Of a stretch of DNA of 35,759 nucleotides, positions 21,501 through 31,506 are shown piece by piece. This DNA is from Folioceros fuciformis (Eukaryota; Anthocerotophyta; Anthocerotopsida; Anthocerotales): positions 161,211 through 196,969 of the forward strand of contig JBNGIO010006119.1 in assembly GCA_049999805.1 (NCBI GenBank). The letters run 5' to 3'. Every line of letters starts with the position of its first letter. Positions within the stretch are counted from its first letter, which is position 1. The position numbers and the translations under genes were made by a program. The notes below the pieces were generated by a model. That model saw only the letters and a program-made list of their open reading frames with translations. It ran no database searches and was not told the origin of the DNA.

Positions 21501-23522
21501 GCAGAGCAAACAGATTCTCTCCTCGTACTTGCAGGCTCCCTGGCCTGCATATTCCAATGTGGTATCAGCGTGTTACTTGCCAAACCTGAACCTTGAAAGG
21601 AAACAATGCTTTGCAAACCACACGTACACAATCCTGTCTGGTGTATCATAAGCAGTATGATAGACATATCCCTCCAAGATGAAAATGATATCCAATCCAG
21701 GAACGTCTCCGAAGTCTTGAGAAAAAATTCTGAAATCAGTATCTCCAGGAATAAGAGGAAAGACATCCTGCATGGAACACGATGGGTGTGCCTTCGTTAC
21801 ACTGCGAAATCAGTGTGCAACTAAAAATTGAAGGCTTACACAGGCTCATCTCTACTCTCTTGCCGAGGACTGACACCAAACAGCCTTCAGTGATGAACAA
21901 CTCATAGCAGCCTGCACCAGATGCCAGATACCAACCTGCGCAGCTGAGTTTGCCATAGGGTAGACAGCAGACTCGGCATAAACACGTGAGGGCCACGCTC
22001 CAGGGCCAGACTGAACCACAAGATCTGCCACAGACTTCAGGGTCACGTGATTACAGAGTTTACCAAAAAAAGTTGACCCTCAGTTACCTCTTGGTGAAAC
22101 ATGAGACACTAGAAAAAGAAGTCTTCGTGACACAAACTTGAACAATGTACGTAGGGACGGTGGTGAATGACGTATGAGCATTACCAGGACCACTGGCACC
22201 AGAGGCCTCCACATTTATAACAGCACCAATAGATGCCCACAGCTTGTAGTTCTGGACAAATCCATGGGCAGCCTGACATGGACATGAACCACAGCACAGA
22301 AAGGAGGTCAGAATGCCACCATGGGTCACTACAACATGACTAGAGACCAAATCTTCAAAGCTCCGTAGAGAAGGGAAAGGGCTAACTTGCTTGATGCGGT
22401 ACTAACCAACATGTAGACCTCTTCTGCCCCATTGAAGAGAAAAATGATTGGCGCTGGCGGCACCCAATTAGTATCAATTATGTAGCGAGCGACCTCTAGC
22501 ATGGATCCTGTTTTACACATCAAAAAGGGGACGTAAGCATAGTCTGAAACCCTGAGCGACTATAGTCATAGCAGTCTTGTCAGTCTTGTTATCCCCGTAC
22601 GCAAGCCAAGAAGCCTTCGAAGGAAAAGAGGCATACCTACACAGGTGGCACAGTCAGCAGCTGCTGGGGATCCTAAAGGCCCATCAAAGTGACCATTAAC
22701 CAACACAGAGGGGGCATCTTCGCTGTGCTCCTTAGACGACAACCTGTCAAAACCTGGGCCATGAGCGACCGATCGACATCATCCGTCGTCTGAAATCCCC
22801 CTCTGATAAGCCGCTGCACTAACCTCATAAATAAGTTGAAGTGATCTCTATACGTATTAGAAATACTGTGCCGCAAGAATATGATGTTGAAAGAGCCACT
22901 GACCACAAGCTCATCGACCTCCACCCTGCTCAAGAAGTCATAACCTGAGCTTAGGAAAGAGAATGTCGCCCCAGCTGCAGATCCCAGAAAGGAATCCACA
23001 CGTACCGAATATCTGGGCTAGCTCTAGCTTGCAATTCCTCCAACTTTGACCTTAAATAGTTGGCCGCCTTTGACAAGCCCCTGCTCCCTTCCTTGGTACA
23101 GCAACACGTTTGAGGACTGATAGAAGCGAAGTAAACCACACAACTGACAATCACAACCCCAAAGGCCGACGCCTGCATACCTGGCGGATGCCAATATCCG
23201 TGGCCAAGTAGCGCACATGCTCCATCATCCGGCCTTCCGAAATCCGGTTTGACGGGACATTCTGTGGCAAGGGAGTCACCAGCTCTTGGTACATCCCCTT
23301 CTTCGCTAGATAAATAACCGGCACATAGAGCAGTGCAAGGCACAGAAGGCCCCCAACAGAGGAATTAAAGGATGAAACTCGGCCAGCAGAAACCCGAGCT
23401 CCCTTCACCTGCCTTGTCAACCTGGCAGCAGCATCTCGCTTGCCTGAATTTTCCTCTCCGTCTAGCTCCGATTCACGGTGTATACCAGGAGGCCTGTCCT
23501 CCTTGGTCCCCCGCCTTCTCAT
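18585..23522 (-). CDS. ERMP1: Endoplasmic reticulum M28 metallopeptidase (ERMP1-like)
   Basis: Twenty-one exons, 5' to 3': 23181-23522, 23006-23091, 22824-22925, 22637-22743, 22407-22507, 22185-22272, 21936-22024, 21628-21767, 21385-21544, 21145-21274, 20954-21050, 20649-20760, 20487-20546, 20250-20352, 20020-20205, 19676-19900, 19431-19576, 19157-19320, 18968-19050, 18802-18890, 18585-18728. All phases agree; the product is 917 residues, as in plant and animal ERMP1. After a short cytosolic part, one N-terminal helix (about 45-62) leads to a lumenal M28 domain. The di-zinc residues are intact: H195 and D197 in NGHFDG, D207, E241/E242 in LFNGAEE, the PGDTDF aspartates and H342 in YHTAYDT. Several membrane helices and a C-terminal lumenal domain ([23 protein letters not shown]) follow. 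In animals the enzyme acts in the ER; the plant substrate is unknown. The intron at 20206-20249 is only 44 nt. A large class of shadow frames overlaps this gene. Confidence 0.93.
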
Positions 23523-23943
23523 CACGGCTGGCCTACAGTTCGCAGGCCAATGGCTCCGATCGGAAGGAAAACACAGACCCCAAGAACAACGAGCACACGG
23601 ATACAAGGCTCCAGTGCCCAAGAAGGTGGGATCGTGCGAAAAAGACCTGGCCAGACACAGGAATGTCCGCTTCTTGCAACTACAGAAGAGAGGACCGGGC
23701 AACAGACGTCCGGACGAATCCTTGAAGAGTGCCTGTAGGGGACGGGACCGAAGCATTTACGGCCGGCAGGTGGTTGCCGGCGCTGGCGCAATCATAGAGC
23801 GCCACGGCTGTCACTCGACATTTGTAGTTACAAATTAGAATCTTGCCGTAGCACCGATCCCAGGCACGGAAGAGGCAGGAGAATGGTGCTTGTGCTTGTG
23901 GATCGTGTTCCAGTTAAAGAAGTTTGCATTAGCGTGGCTCCCA
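23523..23943. other. Spacer between SDR 3' end and M28 peptidase start
   Basis: Both flanking genes read leftwards, so this 421-bp region holds the dehydrogenase 3' flank and the peptidase promoter and leader. GC-rich overlapping open frames on both strands show no recognisable family. Confidence 0.5.
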
Positions 23944-25364
23944 TCAGCGTGCAGTTTTGTACAATTTGTATCTGTCCTGGCTGAAGGCGGTGTTCTGCTC
24001 GCTGAACGTCCAGAGGCGGGAAGCCAGCTGCGCATCCTGAGCTTCGGGCGAAGGCAGCGCCTGATTGCAGTCGTCCCAGTACTTACCGGAAATGCCGTTC
24101 ACATGCGGGTGCGCAGCCACGTAGCAAATGGTGGCTGCGCCCTGCAGGGGGGACTTGAGGAATTGCTTGCCCACGGACAGGGCCAGCTTCAGGGCCAGGA
24201 CGTTCATTTTCTTGCACAGGTTTGTCTTCACCAGCCCCGGGTGCACGCAGTTCACTGTCACCTTGGCGCGCTTCTCCAAGAGCCTGCGGTTCAGCTCCAC
24301 CATGTGCAGGATGTTGGCCAGCTTGGAATCCGTGTAGCAGCGGTACGACGAGAAGCTGCAAAATGTTGCATTTCGCATCACACGCACAATGTCGTGGAAG
24401 AGGTCATGATCATTTGCATGGCAAGTAGCTGGAAGGAATTGTAGCGGTAGATGGGCAGTCAGTCACCTTCGGGGGTCGTTGATGGAGTCGAAGTACATGT
24501 TCTTGGAATGAGCGTGAGCGGATGCGGTCACGTTCACAATCCTGCCTTCCACGCCGGTCTGGTTGGCCGTGGCTATGAGGTTGTCCAGCAGAAGGTTCGT
24601 GAGCAGGAAATGGCCTGCAGGTTCCGCTAGGTAAGAAGGCTATTGCTCTGCTGATGCCGTCTGCAACGCACTCGGCGGTATGATGCCATGATATTGATCG
24701 AGAGTGGTGAGAGGGATTATACCCGTATGGTTTGTGGCGAAAGTCAGTTCCATGCCGTCTTCCGACTGCTGGTAGTCGCTGCTGATGCTGGCTGCATTGT
24801 TGCTGTAACTCCAAGGTGCAGCGAAAACATATAAGAGCAAAGCAGCTTGGCAAGGGAAGCAAGGGCAAGGGCAAGGGCAAGGGCGGAGCCCGGTTTCGAG
24901 GACTCACTCACATGAGGACGTTGAGAGGCAAGTTCCTGAACTTGAGGTTTTTAGCGAATTTGCGGATGGAGGAGAGTGATGCTAGATCCAGCTCTAGCAC
25001 CTCCACCTGCGCTTGGGGGTACTCCTGCAAAATTTCCGTCTTCACCTCCTCTCCCAGCCTGGTGTTTCTGACTGCCATGATAACCTGAGCGCCACGGAAG
25101 GCGAGTGCTCGTGCAACCTCTTTGCCGATCCCATTACTGCTTCCTACGATCATTGTCCGATTGGCAACAGCAAGGCAAGGACGTGAATCGAGGAAGTGAA
25201 GTAATGACTCTGCACTGGGAGGATATGCAATACAGATGGTTACCCGTCACGATCGCAGTTCTGTTCTTGAGGTTGAGGTCAGCCGTCACTTCCAGGGACG
25301 TTGTTTTGGAGCCGAAGCCGCTAGGACCTGGCGTTCCCAGGAGGTAGGCAAGAGCCCCAGGCAT
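23944..25364 (-). CDS. Short-chain dehydrogenase/reductase (retinol dehydrogenase / TIC32-like)
   Basis: Five exons: 25244-25364, 24912-25143, 24723-24802, 24467-24614 and 23944-24355, giving 330 residues, normal for the class. The start MPGALAYLLGTPGPSGFGSK matches plant members of this family. The Rossmann signature TGSSNGIG lies at residues 40-47. An Arg (MAVRN) follows beta-2, suggesting NADP(H). INNAA takes the place of the usual NNAG at the end of beta-4. SEDGMELTFATNHTGHF is a family hallmark, and the catalytic YxxxK is Y201-K205 (YTDSK), followed by VNCVHPGLVKTNL. These proteins reduce or oxidise lipophilic carbonyls; some plant relatives sit at the chloroplast inner envelope (TIC32) and others in the ER or cytosol, and the substrate cannot be read from sequence. 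The last exon carries the active-site Tyr and the whole C-terminus. Intron 2 contains a (GGGCAA)n run. Confidence 0.94.
24854..24885 (+). repeat. GGGCAA simple repeat in an SDR intron
   Basis: Inside the 24803-24911 intron of the dehydrogenase gene, GGGCAA repeats about four times in a row after a degenerate unit. The plus strand satisfies the G3-loop pattern of a G-quadruplex; the transcript of the gene is C-rich here. Confidence 0.7.
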
Positions 25365-26751
25365 CTCTTGGTAGTCCTCACAAACTGTAAGCAAGCTACT
25401 GCATTCGGCAAGCGAGCTAGGCTGAGCTGCTGCTGCTCGACTTTGTTGTGACCGCGTAACGCGAAAATTCAAAATGCTGCCTGGCTGTGCTCATTTCCAG
25501 CGTGCAGTACAAGGCAATGGACACTTGGCCGCCCGCTCGTCAGGACCAAGGCTGGACAATCCATTACAGTGCGGCCTTAACTGGAGATGGCAGGCCGTCA
25601 TGCCGGCCGTATCTTCTTCAGCACACTGGAAGTGAAAACAGTCAGGTTACGACGTCACCATTGTGGGTTGCTGCCGGAGTCTCTCATCGCACACAGCCCT
25701 CGTGTCGTACCAGGTGAACTGTGAGGCATGTAAATATTGCTACATGCACCTTCCGCTTTCCCAATCTCGACCAAGAGCACCTTGGTTCAACTAGAACCGC
25801 TGTAGAGCCAACTTTTCTCGGGGAACGCAGGTTGCATAGTATCCAGCGCCACCCACATCGGGGGTTTAAGGAGAGAGCTAAGCTCATAGCTCTTGTATAC
25901 CCTAGTTGCCTCCTATTAACGAAGAGCGGGAACGATATAACAAATAGACAAATATTAGAGGATGCATAATTACCATAGGTCACTAGTGAATTCTTTCTAA
26001 ACTAACCCAGAACCCCTACTTCACTCAAATATATGCCCTAATATCATTATCGCACAGTTGGGAACCCTAAACCTAGAAGAAGCCGCCAACTGAACAGCCT
26101 ATGGTTAGGGTTGGCCTCCTTCTTTCATGCATTGTAGCCTTTAGAGGCACGAGATGTCCATCTTCATCGTACGTGCATTTGCCAAAGATTGAACAAGAAT
26201 TATAGCAAGTACATCCCAAAGAATTTCTAACATAACAAGCACTTAACCTCTCATTTTTTTCACACTCAGTGGCCGTATTCTCCTATTACAAGCTAACTCG
26301 CATGTGTGCACATACTATATATATATGTGAATATTTTTGGAAATGTGTCGACTACGTAATTATCTCTAAGGGTAACTAGGGATCAAAATATGTTTACAGG
26401 GTGGAAATATATAAGTTTTTAATTTAGTAATTACTTGAAGTTTTTGTTTTTCAATTTTCAAAAATAGTAAACGAGCAACGACGTTTCTTTCTATTTTAGT
26501 AGTTGCTTAAAATGTTTGAGCTTTATTCTCTATAAATTAGGCTTGTCTTAGGCCTATAGTAACTCAAAGTACAACATGCTTTGTTATACATAAGTCTCTT
26601 CAAGCTCTTGGTGTAGAAGTATACAATATTTCTTTCAAGTTTACATGTTGAACAAGGGTTCAACATGAATCTATTCTCCACAGAGAGCTAGTAGGAACTT
26701 GTGATGCGCAAACAACTTATGCTACAAAAATAATTTATGGTGTAAGAGGAG
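25365..26751. other. SDR upstream region grading into AT-rich non-genic sequence
   Basis: The first few hundred bases are the promoter side of the dehydrogenase gene. From about 25920 base composition shifts to AT-rich. Telo-box-like AACCCTAA and its complement TTAGGGTT occur near 26065 and 26105 as an inverted pair. There is a TATATATATA run near 26320. No gene recognised. Confidence 0.5.
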
Positions 26752-28083
26752 TTGGTGACAAAGAAAAATATTACAATACCTCTTAGGGCTAGACCAAAAG
26801 AAAGTGCAATAAAAAAGGTTGAGGACGAAGCAAAGCAAAGTACGAAAGTTGATAATAGTATGAAAGTCATGACTAAGAAACGTGGCTACTCTAAACTCCA
26901 CGATCAATGCACAAGATGTATGCATTCTTGTTGCAAGTTCCTCACATGGGTTTTCATGAAACGGCAAGAAATTTTTGAACAGCCGAATGGCTTAGAGAAG
27001 GATGTGAAGACGTCATGTTTCAAGCAAGAGAAGAAAATCAATAGGGACTCATGTGAAGAAAGCATGCTACTGAGGCTAGACCTTGATCAATTGCCTCCCT
27101 TGGACAATTGGGTATCTCCTAATGCTGCACTAAAAAGACGTGCAATAAACAAGATAAACCATGAAGCGAAGCAACGTACAGAGGTTGATAATAGTGTGCA
27201 TGCCATGACCAAGAAATGTGGCTACTTCAAATGGAAAGATCAATGCTCAAGAGGTATGCATTCTTGTTGCAAGTTCCTCAAACAGTATTTTATGAAGCAC
27301 GAAGAAATTTCCGAACAACCGAATGCCTTAGAGAAGGATGTGAACATGTCATGTTTCAAGCTAGGGAAGAAAATCAATAGCGTCTCAAGTGAAGAAAGCA
27401 TGTTATTGAGGCTAGACCTTGATGGATTGTCTTCATTAGACAATAAGATATCTCCATATTTTGATGCATTGCCTTCACTAGACAATGAGATATCTCCATA
27501 TTTTGATCCATCACGTTCACTAGACCATGAGATATTTCCATATTTTGATGCATTGCCTCTATTAAACAATGAGACAGCTCTAGATTTTGATTCATTGCCT
27601 TCATCAAATAATGGGACACCTCCTACAACAGGAAGTGCAACAAAAATGATAAAGAATGAAACAAAGCAACTTATGGGAGTTGATTATAAAGCCATGATCA
27701 AGCAATGGGGCTTCTTTGGACTTCGAGATCACCACAAGATAAGGCATATGTCGTCTTATTGCTTCCTTGCAATGCTTTTGAAACATAGTGGAATTCTCGA
27801 ACACCCAAGTGCCTTAAATACAAATGTGAAAAAGTCATTATATAAACGTTCCCGAAGACGAAGAAACTGTCAGTTTGATACGCAGAAAGCTAGAGAAAGG
27901 CTAGATGAATTAGAAGAGAACAATATACACGAGTCATCTTCTAAGTTAGGGAAGAAAAACGTAAGGTTCTCAGGTAAAAAAAGCATATTATGGAGACCAA
28001 ATCTTGACCCATTGCCTCCATTAGACGATCGGATACCTCCTAGGGCTAGACCGAAAGGAAGGGCAATAAAAAAGATAGAGTAA
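26752..28083 (+). CDS. Unrecognised repeat-protein ORF, probably degraded or partial
   Basis: An open frame of 443 codons without an ATG at its start; the first in-frame ATG is at codon 37. It is built from about 112-residue repeats. R1 (codons 12-123) and R2 (124-235) share RAI.KI..EAKQ.T.VDNS, MTKK.GY.K..DQC, MHSCCKFL, FMK..EI.EQPN.LEKDV, SCFK and ESMLLRLDLD. Four 14-residue copies of a YFDALPSLDNEISP-type unit follow (236-291). A more diverged R3 (292-430) comes next, with its own basic insertion (KRSRRRRN), then the start of R4 (RARPKGRAIKKIE). A TAA stops the frame at 28081, but the same frame then continues with R4-like sequence (ETRQLMGIDYKA) to 28158. The frame is AT-rich, unlike its neighbours. 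It may be an internal exon, a decaying gene or part of a mobile element; I recognise no family. Confidence 0.4.
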   Translation: MVTKKNITIPLRARPKESAIKKVEDEAKQSTKVDNSMKVMTKKRGYSKLHDQCTRCMHSCCKFLTWVFMKRQEIFEQPNGLEKDVKTSCFKQEKKINRDSCEESMLLRLDLDQLPPLDNWVSPNAALKRRAINKINHEAKQRTEVDNSVHAMTKKCGYFKWKDQCSRGMHSCCKFLKQYFMKHEEISEQPNALEKDVNMSCFKLGKKINSVSSEESMLLRLDLDGLSSLDNKISPYFDALPSLDNEISPYFDPSRSLDHEIFPYFDALPLLNNETALDFDSLPSSNNGTPPTTGSATKMIKNETKQLMGVDYKAMIKQWGFFGLRDHHKIRHMSSYCFLAMLLKHSGILEHPSALNTNVKKSLYKRSRRRRNCQFDTQKARERLDELEENNIHESSSKLGKKNVRFSGKKSILWRPNLDPLPPLDDRIPPRARPKGRAIKKIE

Positions 28084-28158
28084 GAAACCAGGCAACTTAT
28101 GGGAATTGATTATAAAGCCTTGACCAAGCAATTTGGCTTCTTCAGACTCCAAGAACAA
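26785..28158 (+). repeat. Coding tandem repeats: two long, one diverged, one truncated unit
   Basis: R1 is 26785-27120, R2 27121-27456, R3 27625-28041 and R4 28042-28158 with a stop inside. R1 and R2 are each exactly 336 bp and closely similar. R3 is longer and more diverged. R4 opens like R1 (CCTAGGGCTAGACC against CTTAGGGCTAGACC) and then follows R3. Confidence 0.75.
27457..27624 (+). repeat. Four-copy 42-bp coding minisatellite
   Basis: Units at 27457-27498, 27499-27540, 27541-27582 and 27583-27624 are each 42 bp. Each encodes a variant of YFDALPSLDNEISP. The unit is an expansion of the end of R2 (codons 222-235 read LDLDGLSSLDNKISP). Confidence 0.85.
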
Positions 28159-28161
28159 TGA

Positions 28162-28428
28162 AGGTATATGTTTCTTTTCTAGCAAGCCAAGGAGGGATTT
28201 GGTTTTCAAAGGCGATTTCGTCCATGGGATTATTGGCTGAAGCATGCTTTGGTGCTCACTTTGGTGGGAGACATACATTTAAGAAATTAGAATTAAATTT
28301 TCTCATCCCCAATGAATCTCAAATTTTTATGAGTTTATTAGAAAGGTGTAGTTAATGCTCTAATTAATTATATTTATATATAAATAAAGTAAACACACTA
28401 AATTAATGCAAGTCATGTAGAGGTCATA
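28162..28428. other. AT-rich stretch after the repeat ORF
   Basis: No gene seen. It ends in a TATATTTATATATAAATAAA-type AT-rich patch. Confidence 0.4.
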
Positions 28429-28431
28429 ATT

Positions 28432-28898
28432 CACTACTCTATGCAATTGTTTGTTGCAAAGTGTGTTACGTGGGGGGGGCATTACAAAAGCAGCCTCTTT
28501 GTAGGTATGAGCCCATAGCTACTCGGTTTGTTACGGGAAGTTGTTATGCTTTGGTGCCCACTACCGTGTGCATTATATAGCAACCACCTTGCTAAGCAAG
28601 GTCATCAACAAAGAAATACGGCTAGTACTATAGGCCACACGTTACATATCGTTACATATCTTTTCATATGTCAGCAACAATGGTAAACAAGTTCCCAGCA
28701 TCTTTTGTCATGTCTGAATATTCGTACATGCATGGAATGTTGTATCCATCGCCTTCGTTGGGCAAGCCTACACTTACGGCTTTTATTCCTTTACCATACC
28801 CTACCTAAGTGTCCCATAACAAAAGCCCGTAAAATATTACACACGCTTCCCACTTTGTTGCAAACTTGCATAACATAACCCATTGGTGTGTAGTAGTG
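28432..28898. mobile_element. Candidate short non-autonomous CACTA-type element
   Basis: The 467-bp segment begins CACTACT and ends AGTAGTG, a 7-bp perfect terminal inverted repeat with the CACTA hallmark. It is flanked on both sides by ATT (28429-28431 and 28899-28901), and a 3-bp target duplication is what CACTA transposases make. TTTGTTGCAAA occurs close inside both ends (28450-28460 and 28854-28864), and further in the ends show loose inverted similarity. It has no coding capacity. Short terminal repeats plus a 3-bp duplication can arise by chance, so this is a candidate only. Confidence 0.45.
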
Positions 28899-29159
28899 AT
28901 TCCACCTTAGAATAGCCCATTTATCTATCAAAGTGACGACATGATAGCAACTGGTGACTCTTTCTAGCCAAATGTGGTAAACCTCTAGACAAAGTTATAA
29001 TGAGGCACGGCTTTCCAAGCATGTGGGCCCCACCATGAGCCATCCACCTTGTTATGCTCCATGCATGCCATGAGGCCACCTGTTCTGCAGACCATTGACG
29101 TGTGCACACGTCAATGCTCTCGCATTGGCCACCACAGATGTTTCGGAGAATTTTTCTCT

Positions 29160-29345
29160 CACTACTACAAAGTGGGGTCATTTATGACGAGCGGCTTATG
29201 ACATTGACTCTCTGCGTGCTCTATCGTCATATGTATAAGATGCGAATTTTAAGGTATGACGATATGTATAAGATGCGAATTTTAAGGTATGACGATTTAA
29301 CATGTTCCGTGATAGTGGAATTATGACAGTTCATCTTATTGTCAT
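29160..29345 (+). mobile_element. CACTA-like terminus with subterminal TATGACG motifs
   Basis: CACTACTACAAA at 29160 resembles the outer end of plant CACTA/En-Spm elements. Inside it lie at least six copies, on both strands, of a TATGACGA-like motif: about 29182, 29195, 29222 (inverted), 29254, 29287 and 29321. Dense subterminal motifs are where CACTA transposases bind. I did not find a matching right end with a 3-bp duplication, so the element may be truncated. Confidence 0.4.
29229..29294. repeat. Perfect tandem duplication, 2 x 33 bp
   Basis: 29229-29261 and 29262-29294 are identical 33-mers beginning ATATGTATAAGATGCG and ending GGTATGACG. Identity implies a recent slip or duplication. 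It multiplies one of the subterminal TATGACG motifs. Confidence 0.95.
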
Positions 29346-29740
29346 TTTCATGTGGTTGGCTTTCGTGCGAAACCCATAGGTTACAAGAAAACCCCAGTGG
29401 TTAGCATTTGGTTAAGCAATAAGGCTATTCAGACGGAATGGGTTTCCCCAAACCCATCACGTTTCACGTCTTTTCCATTTGTGTTCCATTCTGCAGGACA
29501 AGAATGGATGTAGCGGACCATCCCATATGTCTTCTTTGACGATAGACGGTGTCATAGCCACTATTTGGCGGTGGCGCCCTCACCCATTGGTAGGAGACAG
29601 GGTAATGTGTCGTGCAAGCTTTTGGAAGGTGAGGATGTTTGGGACCTAACAATGTCATTGTGTGTGGCTGTTGTCCTTGGTATAGGACACATTGAACATG
29701 ATGATCCAACCAAAGGACAGCATGACGCTCTGTGTTACAT

Positions 29741-29808
29741 CCCTGCATTGCAAGGCATTCTTATGTTTTGCATGCCCTGCATTGCAAGGCATTCTTATGT
29801 TTTGCATG
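29741..29808. repeat. Perfect tandem duplication, 2 x 34 bp
   Basis: 29741-29774 and 29775-29808 are identical, each beginning CCCTGCATTGCAAGGC and ending TTTTGCATG. Each unit also contains the near-palindrome GCATTGCAAGGC. Confidence 0.95.
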
Positions 29809-31506
29809 ATGGAGTGTTCAGGAACTGCTCAAGGCAAGGCCTTTTATACTAAAAGTTGTCTTTGGCCTATGGGAGTACCACTCCTTGGATTTTGTTTTTT
29901 TACACATAACTAGTCCTTGGTCCTTGAACTGCGAATGTCAGGCCAAGCTAGAAGAACCTTGGACCTTGGGATGTTTAGAATAAAAATTGTTTATATAAGG
30001 AGGGGGTCCTTCATTTAGTAATAATTGTGCATAGTAGTGGGAATGTGGCCCATTCCACAACGGTGGTTGAAGATGGAATGTATAGGCACACTCTAGGCGA
30101 AAATAGCAACCCTAGTTGCGGAGTCTAAACAGATAGTGAGCAAAGGAGCACTAATAGAGATGGAGTGCAACTGGAGGAAGAACACCATCTAGTGTCATGA
30201 TCCTATGTGACTCCTAGGGAAGGAGAAGATTCGGCAACTAGGTGTGACCACTTTAGCAACTGGAGCAACCTGAGGGGTGATGTACGTCACTATGTTAGAG
30301 GAGGAGAGTTTCACACCACTAAGGTCAGTGCTTGCGGAAGGCGTAGCGAAGAACGCTGTGGAGAGCGGCTTGGAGATAGGTCAGAGCGGGTGGAGAAGTA
30401 AAGATGTGCCCTAACTCGCAACGGTAATTCCTACTGCCCAGTGGCCCAATATGAACCATTGGAACATTAGAGCTGGTAGTCTTGTGCAAGAGCTGGGTTT
30501 TGATTTTATGGAGAAAAAGTGGTGCTATGACAGCCAACAATGTTGCAAGAGTGTGCCCAGCACCTAATGGCCAAGTCGCAGGAAGATGACTTGAGGCAAA
30601 GACTCTCTTAGCCAAGCCCATGGTGTACCAAAGAGGATAAAGAGTATCAACCCTATTTTTACAACACCCCCTTGATCTACCTACCCCCTTTGATGCTTAG
30701 AATGAATGAAAAACTCCATTGCTAAAGGTGACATTCCCTACAAGGAAGCACAAATTCGAAATTGAGGCAATTGGTATGAAAAATAAGCATCTTCTTTGCA
30801 ATGTGAACGACATGTGTGCTTGGAATCCTTTCTTTCATTTATCATTGTTGTGCAACCTTTTTTCACCAACAAGTATATCCAAGACATATGGCATCTACAA
30901 GCAATTGTGTTATTTAAGAGCACGGTGAATGAGGCTTGCTTGGAAATGAGGTTCGCTGGAAAGCGAGGCTTGTTGTGACCTGCATGTAGGGGCGAGACAG
31001 GCTCATGACGTTTTTTTAAGCTGTTGCTATGGTGGAAGGTTGGTTTGGTAAGCCAGGCTAGGGTTTGCAAGAATAGTGGACGAATATGCCGCCGAATACC
31101 CATCCATACAAATGAATAATAAAATAATGGATCTCTCTCTCTCCCCCCTGGACATGCCACGCAAGCCTCGCTAGTGTGACTTGGCTCACAATCACACCGG
31201 CGGAGGCATCATTGCTTTCGTCGCAGAGACAGCTGCATCACGATTCGATCCTCAGGCGTCCAATAGACCTGCTTTTCTTCACAAGCGCTCACACGGGATG
31301 ACGAAGCGGAAGCTCTCGAGAGAGCAGAAACGACAAAGCACAGGAGCAAAGCGTGAGGCATAACGCTAGGACGGAGTGAAGCAGAAGTAAAGGCCCAAAA
31401 CGGAGTAAAACAAAAAAGGAAAACCGAGAAGGACAGAGCAGAAGTGAACCGCCGAGACGGGTGGGACTAGAACTTGACTTCCAATTCGGAAAACAAGGGT
31501 GATCAT

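Noticed and set aside
23372-23838. Overlapping plus-strand frames of 86-132 codons
   Set aside because: They are antisense to the first M28 peptidase exon and its leader, are GC-rich and resemble no family.
26060-26115. Interstitial telomere array
   Set aside because: Only isolated single AACCCTAA-type motifs, common as telo-boxes, and no tandem array.
29733-30039. Possible solo LTR (TGTTACA start, TATATAAGG box near 29992)
   Set aside because: No matching end with a target duplication, no primer-binding site and no second LTR could be found by eye.
30032-30039. TAGTAGTG as the right end of the CACTA-like element starting at 29160
   Set aside because: The 3-bp flanks differ (TCT before, GGA after) and inner terminal sequence does not match.
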